Part shown: one piece after another, positions 1 to 12,724 of the stretch
Numbering within the stretch: position 1 is the first letter of the stretch
How the letters are laid out: every line of letters begins with the position of its first letter
Origin: Hevea brasiliensis
Taxonomy: Eukaryota; Streptophyta; Magnoliopsida; Malpighiales; Euphorbiaceae
Direction of reading: 5' to 3'
Length of the DNA stretch: 64,000 bases
Assembly (NCBI RefSeq): GCF_030052815.1
Contig: NC_079507.1
Coordinates: 57,353,119-57,417,118, forward strand
The notes under the pieces: model-generated
Database searches by the model: none
Seen by the model: the letters and a program-made list of their open reading frames with translations, nothing else
What the model was told of the DNA's origin: nothing
Position numbers and translations under genes: made by a program

Positions 1-838
1 CTCTCTTAGCTAGCAGCCTTAGGTTTCTTTCTTCCTTTCTAAGCTTTCCCCTTTTTTCCCTCTATGCAGTGCAGTGGTTTATCTTGGCTCAAGAACAGCT
101 GGCTCATGCAAGCCTCCATGTGCAATTTTTTTCCCTTCTTTCTCTCTCTTCCCATCCTCTGCAAATCCAAGAAAAGCAAAAAAAGTGGGAGATTGTTAAG
201 ATTTTCAGCCAAACTACAGCTACTGCTCTCAAAAGCAAGAAAGCGAAAAAGAACTATTTGTCTCTCGTCCATAGAGAGAACAAAGCCATAGCTTGTACAG
301 GGACCCAATAAAGAAAGAGAAAGGTTATGAAAAATAAAGAAGTAACAATATCAAGAAAAGAAAAAAAAAAAAAGCAAGGAAATGGGTGGGAATCTTTCTT
401 CGTCTTTCACTGTTAGTCGATCCCACATCGCCACCTCTCCTCTCCTGGGTACTACTCCTTTTCATGCTCTCTTTCCCTTTTATGTCTTTTTTTCTTTCTT
501 TCTTTCTTTTTTTTTTTTAATTATTTTTTTTTCATCTTTTCCCACACCTCTGTCTCTCTCTCTCTCACACACAAACAGAGATACTAAGACAAAGTTAGAT
601 TTTCTGTGTTTCTGGCATTAGCTTATGAGCATTTCTCTCTATGGGTTTGTCATGTGGGGATGGGGAGCATGATTTTGTAAGCGTCTCTCCTTTTCTTTCT
701 CCCTCTCTCCCTCTCTTTTCACAAATTTGGTAATTGGTGAAGTGAAGGATTTTGGTTTTGCGTCACAGTTTGCCATTCTTGAGTCTAACACCCTGATTCT
801 TATTAATTAATGCCAGTGTATTTTTGGGTTTTCTTAGG
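1..838 (+). other. Upstream region and probable 5' UTR intron of the gene at 839
   Basis: No coding exon is visible. The stretch is rich in CT and T tracts (for example 480-560 and 690-720), as in many plant leaders. The bases before the ATG at 839 read as a 3' splice site (pyrimidine-rich, ending in TTCTTAG at 837), and a GTAAG donor lies at 677. A 5' UTR intron of about 677-837 is therefore likely but unproven. Confidence 0.4.
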
Positions 839-1763
839 ATGAGAGAGAGTGAAGTTCCACTAATATATGAGACCACCAGGCAGAGCGGACAAAGGTTTGG
901 CGAAATGGACATACACCACCATCATCATCCTGTCGAAGATGTTGAATTCTGGCCTGTTGAACACCCAATGGAGCCCCAGGATGAAGATCGCCCTGTCAGA
1001 TGCCCAATTCCAACTTCTTCTTTTGTCAATGTAAGAATTTAATCATGTTTTAATTTATAAACCTGGTAAAGGTCATATAATTATATATCTGTTGCTTTCC
1101 CTACTAATCCTTATGTCACATTCCACTCATCAATTTAAATTTTCTTTAGTTTAGTGGATTTGGAAGTGTTGCCTTTACATTCTTGACGAGTTTAATTCTC
1201 ATGAGATTGAATACCAGCTACAATGCCAGGAAAAAGATTGAAATATATTGCAAGTGTGGAATAAAATTAAGCATAATAATGCTTGAAAATTTTAACTTCT
1301 GTGATGAAATGTTGAGAATTTTGTTCAACAAGGATTCTCAGATCTTTTTTCCCTTTTTCTTTGGATGGATTGATTCTTTAGTCCACAGAGTGCAAACTCT
1401 GTATCCAAAACCTCTTCCAATGGCTTATTTTTTGACGATTTCATTTAGATACATTAAACTGCTGCACAGACTATATTCAACAAGTTCCATCTTGACAAAA
1501 TAAAAATGGTTTTGAAGGATGGAAGCATAAGCGAGCAGAGATGTGGTGAGAGCTTAAGGAAGAGAGCGGATGTTCCAGCGGCAGTTAACAAAGAAGGGAT
1601 TGTTATTGTGGCTGCAGAACCTCCACTTCGAGCAGTGCGAAAAAGGCACCATACCCTTACCCATGGAAATCACATAACAAGAATGCCTCATCTTCCTCCT
1701 CTTCCCACCCAGAATGTTACCATCTTTCAAATGCTTCAACAGTTAGATGAGTTTGAGTGTTAG
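839..1763 (+). CDS. Small two-exon gene, uncharacterised plant protein (145 aa)
   Basis: Exons 839-1030 and 1518-1763; the intron has a GTAAGA donor and a TTGAAG acceptor and joins in phase 0. The protein starts MRESEVPLIYE, has a five-histidine run near residue 26, an acidic, proline-rich middle with the block RPVRCPIP (about residues 52-59), and a basic C-terminal half ending in a short helix-like tail (IFQMLQQLDEFEC). There is no signal peptide and no membrane segment. The look is of a small soluble plant-specific protein; I do not recognise its function. The ATG at 839 was chosen because it follows directly on a 3' splice-like site, with no in-frame ATG upstream. The exon 2 frame is open from its acceptor to the TAG at 1761. 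That it is a real gene rests on clean splicing and biased composition. Confidence 0.6.
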
Positions 1764-3043
1764 CAAAATAGATAAAATACATTGAATTCCATGTTTTCTC
1801 ATCTATCTTGTGTTTCTTTTGATTCCATTATGGAGTGATGAGAAATTCTTCTTCTTGATTAGATTATGTAGCTTCAACAGGGCAAGGAGATGTATCAAGG
1901 ACTTCATATTGTATTAGCCATTTGGAATATATAATATTCTGCGTGATATCATCCAATTCCAATCTAGTTTCTTCACATGTCATGTTCCTTACCTAATTGA
2001 CAAGATATCTGATAAAAATATTGGTCTACAACAACTTTCTTTTCCCTTTTTCACAGGAAAGGGAAACTCTTCTGGATTACTCACATGCATACATTCCTAG
2101 TTCAAATTAAGATTTATTTTTTGAAAAGAAAAGAGAGCTTGAATTTGAGTTATCGTACTGTGAGATAAGCATTCGAACACTGAAATAGCAGTCTAGTGGT
2201 GCCATTAATGAATAATATGAAGAGAATACTATATGCTTGATTTATCTGGAAACTCTGAAAACAAAATAAGTATGAAAAATGCATATTACTCGGCCGGCAG
2301 AGTCCTCTAAACCCCAACCAAAAAAAGAGCAATTTTTTTTTTCAAAGACCGAAGAGAGAAAAGCATTTCAAACCAAGGAGCAAGCAATAGTGGGACAGAG
2401 AATATAGGCCGTTAGTTTAATGAGCCGAAAGAGAAGCCAATTCTTTCTTTTAAAGCAGTCTCCCCAAAATTGTCAGTCCTGCATCGCACGGACCAAAAGC
2501 ATATTCACTTTATAAAAAGAGGGAAAAGGCGACCTCTCCAATCATTACATGTTCAACATTGTAGCACTGTCTATTTCTCAGTTACTCTTGAAAAAGTAAA
2601 AGATTCTCTTCGTATTGAGAGAGATAGAGAGATTGATCATGATTTCACCTCCTCCCCTACTCTCCATAGTCAAGAGAGAGAGAGAGAGACAGAGTCTTGA
2701 CAAATTGTATATCAACTTGTTCCAGCTCCCCCTCTACCGTCATGATGCTTGTTGTGAGGGCCTAACTCAAGCATTTCTATCCAAGTTGTAAAGTTTGGGT
2801 AAAAATCTTATAAAAATTCAAGATTTAGGCCACAAAAATCATTAAAGATATGAGAAAAGGATGTTAGATGATCTTTGTACCTTCAGAATTTAACTTTTCC
2901 TATGATTAAACAGTTCAAAAATATTTTCATTCTACAAGTGTACCAACGAGGTCATTTTTGTGGCTAGAAATGGACATGAATCTGATTCTTGTACCTTTGA
3001 AGTTGAGTTGGGCTAGAATTATACACACATCTAAATTACATTA
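1764..3043. other. Intergenic: 3' ends of convergent genes
   Basis: The 3' UTR of the small plus-strand gene must lie at the left and that of IAR1 (minus strand) at the right. A short GA microsatellite lies near 2673-2690. No other coding sequence, RNA gene or repeat family was recognised. Confidence 0.4.
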
Positions 3044-4457
3044 TCATTCTACGAGTGAGATACAAAGGGCGATAGCCATGCCCAGTATGAGTGAAATTAT
3101 CTGAACCAATGAACTTCTAAATGTTGAGCTGCTGTTGTTCATTTCTGCAAGCACTCCAGCAACAGCAATGTATATGAAGCCGCCAGCCGTAAATCCCTGC
3201 GGCAAAGAGGAAAATTTTGTGTAATCCTGAAATTATTAAAGTCAAAATGAAGTTGCTCAATGCAAGGGGCTCACCTCAATCAAAGATGACTGTCCTGGAT
3301 CTTGTCCCCAGAGCAAAGCCTGGAACAAAAGCAGTAATTTTCATTTTTTTTTCCCTGTTTTCTTCATCATTTGAAATTAGGAAAGACACTATGGCAATAA
3401 CACTTACCAATACAGTTCCTGCTAGAGCCAACAACGCTGAAAGGAAGTTGAAAAAAAGGGCTTTAGTTACACTAAAACCAGATCTTACCAGAATTCCAAA
3501 ATCTCCCACCTGCAGAAAAGGATAAACAAGGCTATAAAACTTCCACACATACAATCTCCCAAGGAAAAGGTGAATCAAAAGATATTGTTGGGAAGGGGGG
3601 GGGGGGGGGGGGAGAGGGGTGTTGTGTGGGGGGAGGGGGTTTGTGTGATTAATTGGCACAAAAACAGTAACTTAATAGTATGGTTCAGATTACATTGTTG
3701 CAACTCATGCTTAAAATTACAATATAATAATAGCCCTACAAGACTGCATACAGAAGGTTGATAGTCAGTAGTCTCTGATGTTGTATGAATATAAAGCCAA
3801 ATGGTTTCCTGAGCCAACACCACTAAACCTCTCATGCATAATCAATTCAGAACATGTTTATGTACACCATCAATTTTCATCATTAAATCCCAAATTTGGT
3901 GAACAGGAAGGTGATTTTTTCACAACTCAGTGATAATCCAATGACAAGTTTTGATAAGTTTTAAGGATTCACACGAGAAATCACATGGAATAAGAAACAC
4001 ACAAGGGAACAGTCACCCTGGTTTCCATCCATTCTTGCACAAGATAAGCTTGACTGAGACAGATCTGTGTTAACAAGAAAAAGGGGAAAGAGAAAGAGAG
4101 AGAGAGGCAAAACTCAAGAAAGAAGTTGATTAAGTGCAGTATAGCTAACGATAGTACAGGTTCTTTCATAGTTATTTAAATTTGCCAAAAGGAAGAGGGT
4201 AAAAAAAACTACTACATGCCTGAAAGTGATGCCAATATGTAAATTAAACTGTCAAGAATGAATTCTTCAAAAACTATATTGATCAATGAACAGAAGGAAG
4301 AACCAATACCTCCTGAGGAAGTTCATGTGCAAGCAAAAATAGAGTTCTAGACCATCCTCCAATAGATCCATAGAGGAGAAATGCATTTCCTAAAGCCATT
4401 CCATCAGTAAAATTGTGCTGCAAGGTCAATGTGAATACCATAAAAAATTAAAGCAAA

Positions 4458-4538
<81 letters not shown>

Positions 4539-7500
4539 TTTAATTTTTGAGACAATACTTTAAATAAATCAAGATTCTTTTGAAAGACTAGTGATGACAG
4601 ATCAAAGAAAAACAAAAAGGACAAATTTACAGATAAGGAGGTACACATACAACACCATCAGAAAACAAATTGAGATAACCAAACACCAGATTTGATGGTG
4701 CCTGACCAACTTCCTTTTTGTTCAGGGATTTTTTAGTACTGGTAGAGCCACCTGTAGCATCAATATCTGACATATCATCCTTGCAATCAGGAGTAGACTT
4801 TCTCTGCAGGATAAATGCACATCAACTCAACTCAACAGAAATAATCAACTAATTCTAAACTAAATGGGGTGGGTTACATCAGGTTAGGACTAAACTGTCT
4901 TTGAAGGGATGCATCAAATAAGGTTTCATTTTCATATCCATCATTTAACGAGATAAGCTATCCTCCCAAGTTCAGGCAGGCTCCTGCACTATACACCCCA
5001 AATAACATGTAGGAATTTTGTTCTGCTCCTGCTGTTATTAAAATACTCTTTAATGAGGAGAAAATAGCGTAACAAACTTCTAAAAACCATAACCTCACAA
5101 ATAAAAGGTTTTTATGTTGTTTGCACTTTATGCACCAGATAACTATACTTCTTGACCCTCTGGCCTCAAAATTTTTGGGTTCAAATTGGACCAAGCCATG
5201 AGAGGTAGCATTATTAGAAATCTGGCTGATCTCTAACTGCCTATGGTTGCAGAACTAATCAGATATACTAATTCTCAGTTTACCTTCCGAAGAAGAGATT
5301 CATTTTCAGTCAAATTAACCCCATTCAAATAGTTATCTGAAACTTCATCTGACACATTTCCTTCAGTTTCCTTGGGAGATTTTGACTGCATAACTTCGTT
5401 AACGTCATCATCATCACCATCTTTCAATTTCTTACTGCTCTTTTGATGGTGGTGGTGACCATGACTCCATGCAGAAGCTCCACTAGAGTTATCTTCAACA
5501 TATCTAACCAGCTTCTCTACAAGAAGAAAAAGTACAATGCCAGCTGCGACAACCAATATACCACAATAAGAATTCAAGGTGTTGTAACGCAATCTGCAGA
5601 ACCCCTGATGATAATGAGAACACAAGATCAACAAAACCTAACAGCTCTCAAGGTGAATGAAGAGATTACAAATCTTAAACAAGTTAGATATGACTAATTA
5701 AAAAAATGTCTCTTATTCTTTCTGGCTAGCACTTAAACACAGAACTAAATATCTCATAAATACATAAAATGGTTAAAGAAATCAGAAGAATGTTTAAGGA
5801 AATTTCGACTGTCCTTTGTAACTGCTGGCTGTTAAGCCAATGTGTGTGGGCATGTGTCTGATGCTGTATCTATGTATTTGAACAAGAAAGGCTGACACTA
5901 GTCAACGGGATTGCATAAATATCTTGATACTTACCCAAGACAGACAACCCAATAGAAAGATCTTTCAAAGAATGGGCATGTGAGTGCCCATGTCCAACAT
6001 AAGCATGATGAGAATGGTCAGCGCCATGATCATGAGAGTGAGAGTGCTCACCACCTGCAAAACATGATTTAATAATTTATCACCAACTAACAGCACTAAT
6101 TCATCCCTGGCACTTGAAAATAAATGATGTATCAGAAATTCCAGTCAACTTTCAAAATTAAGTAAAAAATTGTACTCCCTTGGTCTCGTATTTCAAATGC
6201 CGATCCATGAAGCCAACATTTTAAATAGATGACATTGAATGAAAAGTAAGAAATTTCAGCTTGTGGTGTCAAGTAGATGGGAAAGAGTCTCTCTCTTTAT
6301 AACAAAAGAATTCAGATTTGACATAGAATTCTGGAGGAGGTTCTTTGAGAATTTCAGAGGGAATAGAAATGAGCTGTTGAAGAGCAAGAACTGAAAGAAA
6401 AAGGGGTGTGCTGCTAGCTTTCTTACAGATGCTCAACTTTCAATTCATTTCCATGACATCCAACATCTCCATAATGAGCATAACTTGCAACATAGTGTCT
6501 GTCTTTGGAGTCGGCTCATGCCACATATGACACGTACAATACAAGAGAGCTACTGATAAGCATGTGCTTGCAAGCAAGTGATAACTTCACCTTATGTTGA
6601 TACAATAATATTTTTATCAGTAAATAACGAAATTTAAAGGTCATATCAACTCAATACAACTTCTCATGGTGAATTCTTTGAATAGTTAGCTGGAAACAAC
6701 TGGAATTAGGTGAATAGGCGTATTAACATCCTTCCCTCACTTGATTCAGTTATTAAAAGGGATCTCGGAATTCAGAGAAAAGGCTCCTGGCTGGGGGTAG
6801 GGCTGAGTAATAAACAGTTTTAACAGAAAAATTGAACAAACCGATTTAGTTCCGTTTTTGGTTTACACAGTTCGGTTTATGTTTTTTTAATAAAATTCAT
6901 TTTACAGTTGTTTCGTTATTTTAGTCAAAAATCGATTAAATAGGCTCATCCTGTTATTTTATATCCCTGGACCTTGGACCTTGGGCCTATTTTGTCTTCA
7001 ACCCAAAGAAGATCCTTTATTTTTGGCTCATAACTTAGGCCTATTTTGTCTTCAGTTAATCAATTCGCATCATCGACCTCTTCAATCTTCAGTTCCCATC
7101 GACATTTTCTTCTTCTTTAGAGAATGCATTTCTTCCTCAGAGAATGCATCTTCTTCTTCCCTGTTCACTGTTCCCATCGACTTCTTCAGTTCCATCCTCC
7201 TCCTCCACCTACTTCTTGCCTTCCCCTCCCCTCGTCTTCCTCTCAATTCTGTTTCTCCCTTTGGACCCTCCCTGGCTGCTGCATGTCCTCATTCTGTTCC
7301 CATTGACTTATTTTCCTCACCCATAAACCTCGGTTCTCTCTCTAGTGTACTAGATTTCGATCTTTTACTCAACAAGCAAAACCTTGGTTCTGTGCCTCTC
7401 ACCCGCAGCCACAAGTCATGGTTCAATTGAGATTGCTTTTTTCAATTGTAATCTTTAACTTATTTGTAATTGTTGAATGATGTGTGCATTTTGCCTTTGT

Positions 7501-8654
7501 TGAATGTGAGTTTGAGATCGCATTTTTTTTAAGGGAAGGGGAAGATGGAAGTGAAGATCTGTAGGAGTACGCAAAAAATGGGTGCCGTTTGCCCTTTTTG
7601 CACAAACCAACTAACTGAACGGGACCGATTCGATTCAGTTCCTCTTATCAGCTCGATTTGGCTCAGTTTTTGTTTTAGGAGAATTCAGTGGTTTGGTTTT
7701 TCAAAATCGGTTCAGTTCAGAGCCGAACTGACCGATTGCTTAGGCCTAGTTGGAGGTAGCAAAGTAAATTAACTGAAGTGAAATTTCCACTATTGGGAGC
7801 CATTGGCTTCCCAAGAAATGTGGGTAAACACTGCTCTTCATTTTTAAGGCAATGGAAATTATATCAAATGCTCCCGATATGATAAAGAAAGTCGAGTAGC
7901 TTAGGATTTTTTGTGTTGTAAAAATATGAGTTAAGGTAAAAACTAGGGGAAAGCATTAAAAGTAAAAGAAAGAACAGCACTTGATCAATATCATACCAAA
8001 GGCATGTGGTAATTGATGAAGAAAGGCATCCCCTAACATAGCTCCTGCCTATAAATGGCAAAGGAAAAGTTGATCAATTAATGGAACCATAATATAGCAC
8101 TAACAAAGAAAAGGAAAATATCCATATATTTGGGGGAAATACAATTAAGGCCACTAGAAAATGCAATACCAACTAGAATTGAAAGTTAGAGAAAAAAAAG
8201 AAGATTTTAAAAATAGGGGCATTGCATTTAAGTTTTGAATGGAAAAACTTACGTAATTGTATTAACAAGAGTTTCTTATATAATGAAACACATCAATGAG
8301 AAATTAAAGTCAAACCACTTTTCCTCCATCAATATACTTCAATACACAAAATAATGTCTTTTCAGCCAATTACTATACATCTTATCCTCAAAAAGAAAGA
8401 CTGAGGAACTTATTATGGAGCATATGAGGTCTTAGGCCATTATAATTTGCCACCCCACCCTCAACCAGGGGCCAAAAAAATCAACTATCTGCCTAGCCCA
8501 AAAGAAAAATTAGCACCTCAATTACACAGTTGGAGATTAGTTGACGATTTTAAGCACAATGCATGCAATCAACTAACAACTATTAAAAAAATAATAAGAA
8601 AAGTCTACAACATCTAATCAGTTAATGAAGTGAGAAAACCAATAAACCAATCTT

Positions 8655-8729
<75 letters not shown>

Positions 8730-11475
8730 GAGCTTGGAAATAGGATTAGCTAACCATGCAGAAGCAACCAAAATTACCAAGGAAAGACATAGGAGTAGAA
8801 TCAGTAGATAGGTGAGAGCAATATTTGCCCTCGCCTGTTAAGAAATCACAAAATTGGGCAGATGAGACACTAGAAAGAATATGTGATTAACCAATTATTG
8901 AGCAGTCCTTGGAAGGCACTGGTGCCATCCAAGAACTAACAGAAGCAGAAATTGACAGTTTCTTTCATATCACTGTAGAGTTGCTTTAGCACTTCTCATC
9001 ATTATATAAATTTAAAAGGAGGGTTTTGCAAACTAATCTGCAACTAAGTGAATAGGCATGAAAAGCTCAACTAACCCTCAATCTCAGCATGTTAAAGACT
9101 ACATTAACCCTCTGTAATCATCCAGCTTAATCTAAAGCAAGACCTACAAGTACAGCAAAACACATGCCATAACTTTCAATCTGTCAGATTGGATGACTGC
9201 CATGGCAACTGGATTTAACACCATTCTTCGCATCACAGTAAAACTTCTAAACAAATTTCTTTAAAAAAATATTTCAACTTCGATTATTTGCATATGGCTG
9301 ATGTTTCTGATGGTACAACACAACTTAAATATCACGTAGTTGGAAGGAAGAACTTACGCATCAATTGAACATTCACTACATTCAGCATTAGGATTTACCA
9401 GGCAACAGAAGCATCAACTAGCATGGCAGATATTGATTAAGGTTAAATAAACAGTAAACCATCCACCACTTAAGGTCCAGAATTTCACAAGTGATGATAA
9501 CAGAGAAGTAGATCAAATTCACATAAACAAAATCAACAATTATGCTTAAATCTCCAGCAATGAAAGCAGACTACAGAGATTTCCAGAGAACTCAAAGAGA
9601 TAATCATATAAAAAAGTAAACTAAATGAGAATGGTCAAAGAATCTGACCCCAAATAAAGCCAATGAATCAACAACTGCCTTTGATGGTTTTCCTTGTACT
9701 GCAATAAATGAATAAAACAACAAATTCAGACTTTTTCCATAAAAATAGGTATGCTATAACAATAAAAATAAATAAATAAATACTTGAGGGGAAGAAAAAA
9801 AAAAACACTTGAGAAACATTTACATGAGTAAGCAAAGTCAATTTTCAATAAACATCTTCAAACTCATGAATTTGAAACATAAGTATGTACTCACAATGAA
9901 GTCACTTACTAAATATGACTGGCAAAATAATCAGGCAGATAAGGGAAGCCAAGCTCACCAAAAGTGAGCATCCCAAAGCACGTAACCAAAGACCTATTAA
10001 AAAAAAAAAAAAAAAAGATAATGATCAGAATCAGCAAAATCATTTATTCAAAACTTTCATTGTGATCCATCTAGAAGAAAAGATAAGATAGATTTTAGGA
10101 TCACATACCCTTAAAAAATTCAAAAATTTAATTATAATGGATGTGAAATTTTTTTTAAGTGAAACAGATAAGCAGATTGACAGTAAGAAAGGGTAAATTG
10201 TAAGAGTTCAAATAGACTAAAACAATTTTTTTTTGGTTAATTTATAAAATATATTCTGTAAGCATGAAAGAAATTCAATTAACTAGATATTGACATTCTT
10301 TACATGTCAATAAGCCTGTGACCCATGCACCCACACGAGTCTTTGCTCTAATTGAACAAAGCTCTCTTGATGGGTTTCTGCAAACACTGTGCCCATGGCT
10401 TGTAGAAATGTCCGAGATTCCTTTAATTTTTTTTTTTCCGAGCATGGAAAATGTGGCACCTGATCACAAGTGGGAAGGAGGCATTGGAATTAAAATGGAA
10501 TTCCATATCATTCAAAATGGATGAATATTGTTTGTGTGTTCATTTCCAGAAAGCATTTTGCTGCTTTATCTTTAGGGCTAACCACCTATAGAAGTTTCTG
10601 TATAAATCTCTTTATAGATTCAATTGTAGGACTACGAAAGACTAAGATCTCTATTGTGATTGTAATCGGAAAAGATTACTTTCCTTTTGGGTGGTGGGCG
10701 TCTCATCATTCAGCATCACGATAGAACAAAGCAATTTGACTGAAATCATTCAGCATCACAATAGAACACCACCGTTAACTATTACACAAGCAAAGCCTTT
10801 CTGCAGGACCACAGTGCGAAAACCTAAGCTCTGATCGCTAATAATCAAGCTACTTATCAATTTAGAATTAGCATTGGCACCTCCCACAGAATTGAGGCCA
10901 ACGACGATGAAGCTACAAGACTACAACTTTACAAGTTTATGCTGAATTGAACTTCCAAAATGCAAAAGAGCATTCCTTTTCATTTGAGCTAACATATATT
11001 AAGGAGTTCACTGCTCTAGATAAAATTTATTTTTAAAAAAAATGATAAATGAAAATGCAGCATCAATGAAGCATAAAACAGACTTAGAAACCAAGAATTA
11101 ACTTCATTTGAAACCAAAATTGAATAGAATCTAAAAAAAAAAAAAAATACCTAGAACAGTGAGATTCAAATCACGGTCGTGACCGTGACTGGGATGGTGA
11201 TCATGAATGTGGTAGTTACTAAATCCATAGAGCTTCATATCCTCCTCCTCCGCCAATTCCTCTGGCAGCTTCGATTCAATCGCGTGACTGTCATGTTTAT
11301 CATCATGATGGTGATGATGATGGTCGCAGTCGTGATGGTGGTGGTGGTGGTGTCCATGGGAATGATCATGCACCGGCGACGCACAGAATCCACTACCAAG
11401 GCATAGATTGGCGCAGAAGAGTAAAAGCAGTAACAAAGACAGCAAGATCTGAATCTGCTTCTTACAAAACACCAT
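3044..11475 (-). CDS. IAR1: IAR1-like ZIP-family zinc transporter (histidine-rich, KE4/ZIP7 type), 483 aa
   Basis: Eleven exons, in coding order 11151-11475, 9910-9993, 9649-9698, 7997-8048, 5935-6054, 5284-5543, 4651-4803, 4310-4417, 3408-3509, 3275-3319 and 3044-3196. All have GT/AG borders, total 1452 nt, one open frame. Residues 1-30 form a signal peptide, then a dense histidine tract (about 35-62). A first membrane segment is at about 110-136, a second His/Asp loop at 172-196, and a hydrophilic variable loop at 228-325. The ZIP signature motifs are HNFTDG (349-354) and HELPQE (379-384), then three further membrane segments up to the terminal ISLVE. In Arabidopsis IAR1 loss gives resistance to IAA-amino acid conjugates; the protein is placed in the endomembrane system and thought to move Zn or similar metals. 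The start is the first ATG before the signal peptide. Intron 4 (6055-7996) carries an inserted hAT-like element. No defect was seen; it looks functional. Confidence 0.95.
3595..3612. repeat. Run of 18 G in an IAR1 intron, followed by a G-rich tract to about 3640
   Basis: An uninterrupted G run on the plus strand, then further G blocks of 4-9 bases. It lies in the intron between IAR1 exons 8 and 9, so the transcript reads it as C. Such a tract could fold as a G-quadruplex in DNA and is prone to length change. Confidence 0.9.
4460..4536. repeat. Compound microsatellite (CT)n(AT)n in an IAR1 intron
   Basis: About 24 CT units followed directly by about 14 AT units, between IAR1 exons 7 and 8. 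Read on the minus strand this is (AT)n(AG)n. Confidence 0.95.
6798..7748. mobile_element. Non-autonomous hAT-like element, copy 1 (951 bp), in IAR1 intron 4
   Basis: The left end reads TAGGGCTGAGTAA; the reverse complement of the right end reads TAGGCCTAAGCAA (10 of 13 identical). Flanking octamers are GCTGGGGG (6790-6797) and GTTGGAGG (7749-7756), matching at 6 of 8 with both differences being transitions, as expected for an aged 8-bp target duplication. GGTT/AACC-type subterminal sequence lies just inside both ends. The centre (about 6960-7430) is CT-rich, unlike the other two copies, and has internal direct repeats. No transposase is encoded. Class assignment is inferred from target length and TIR. 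Confidence 0.65.
8659..8726. repeat. (AT)n microsatellite, about 34 units, in an IAR1 intron
   Basis: Pure AT dinucleotide run inside the intron between IAR1 exons 3 and 4. Confidence 0.95.
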
Positions 11476-11695
11476 GTTCAAATTTCAACCAAAAAGATAA
11501 AAATAAAATAAATAAACAAAAAAATTGGTAACTAATAAAAGTATTAGGAGAGAAATTAAGAAAAGCGTGGAAAGGAGGTGTTTGGGAGAAGACTAAGAAT
11601 TGCGGCGCTTGCAGGTGCCTTCAATGGTGATGAAACAAACAATACAAAGGAAAAGTACGATTATGCCGATTATGATGCCGAACGCAACTACATCC

Positions 11696-11731
<36 letters not shown>

Positions 11732-12640
11732 AAGATTTTTCCTTTTTTTTTTTAATTTCTAGTTTTTTTTTTTTTTTCGAGATGTTGGCTTTTCCTTTTT
11801 TTTTTTTTTTCCCACTTGGAATCCTAAAAGAAGAGGCGTCAGAGAGCGAGTATCGGCTATTCAAGTGTCAGCGAGCTCTCACGAAGATCCTTTTTCTTCA
11901 ATTTAAGATCTTAATAGGAAAAACTTTGTTACATATTTATTTAAATTCATAACAAATTGGGTTTAAATAATTTTTTTAATAAAATATTTATAAGTAAATC
12001 ACAATAAACTCAATAAAAATAAATGTTGAGCAAGAAATGTCGTCTGTTCATAAATTGAAAGCACAATCAGAATTAACTTTGATTTTGATTCATTGGATGA
12101 AAATGCTTTTGAGATATAAAAAAATAAAAAAGAAAATCAACATTTCCGGCGGACCATAGAATTTGCCTGGATATAAAATCAATTTGTAATGGCTCAGAAA
12201 GTAGCGTGATGAAAGCGTGGAGCCATTTCTTTACTTGAAAAGACAGTGTCATGGCTATCACCACAGATTTGCAGGAGACTCAATTTTAAAGAAACTCATG
12301 CAGATAGTGAGCAATCGTCAGCTGAATTTGATAAAGCTTATAAGCTCTTTGGTGTCTTCATACAGAAGTGCCTGGGCTCTTTTATGTGTGATATTGGCAT
12401 ACATGATTCTCTACAATGCTAACATAATGAATATCGGCATGCATTATTCTCTGCAGGTTTCACGGTTTTTTTGCATTCTAGTACTTAAGCCGATAGTCTT
12501 AGTGTCAGCATGCAAGCCAACACTAAAACTATCGGCTTTCCTATTAAGTTGCTCTCTAAAATCAAATTCATCACCTTAGTACGGAATTATTTTCCATACA
12601 CAAAGGTTTGAGCAATATATATATATATATATATTATTTT
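11476..12640. other. Upstream region of IAR1, CT tract and small repeats
   Basis: The IAR1 leader and promoter must lie here, read leftward. A CT tract is at 11700-11727 and T runs at 11740-11810. Around 11580-11700 is a less AT-biased patch that I cannot assign. Two imperfect direct repeats (12391-12418 and 12431-12457) and a hairpin (12487-12538) follow. No gene was recognised. Confidence 0.4.
12487..12538. other. Near-perfect hairpin, 19-bp arms, 14-nt loop
   Basis: The left arm (12487-12505) is AAGCCGATAGTCTTAGTGT; the right arm (12520-12538) is its reverse complement with one mismatch. The loop is 12506-12519. It could be a small MITE relic or an RNA-forming hairpin; the sequence alone does not decide. 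Confidence 0.6.
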
Positions 12641-12724
12641 TTCACTTAGTTAAGCAAAAGCCCGAAGTGCCATCTATACTTGAATTAGGCCTAGAAGGGG
12701 AATTGAAACTCTATTTGCTCAGTT

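Noticed and set aside
4448..4648. Frame with long Arg-Glu repeat
   Set aside because: It is the translation of the GA/CT microsatellite in an IAR1 intron.
5443..5697. Plus-strand frame opposite IAR1 exon 6
   Set aside because: It is the antisense shadow of a well-supported IAR1 exon.
11578..11952. Open frame upstream of IAR1 (starting at an alternative codon)
   Set aside because: It runs through a CT microsatellite and T runs; translation of simple repeat is not evidence of a gene.
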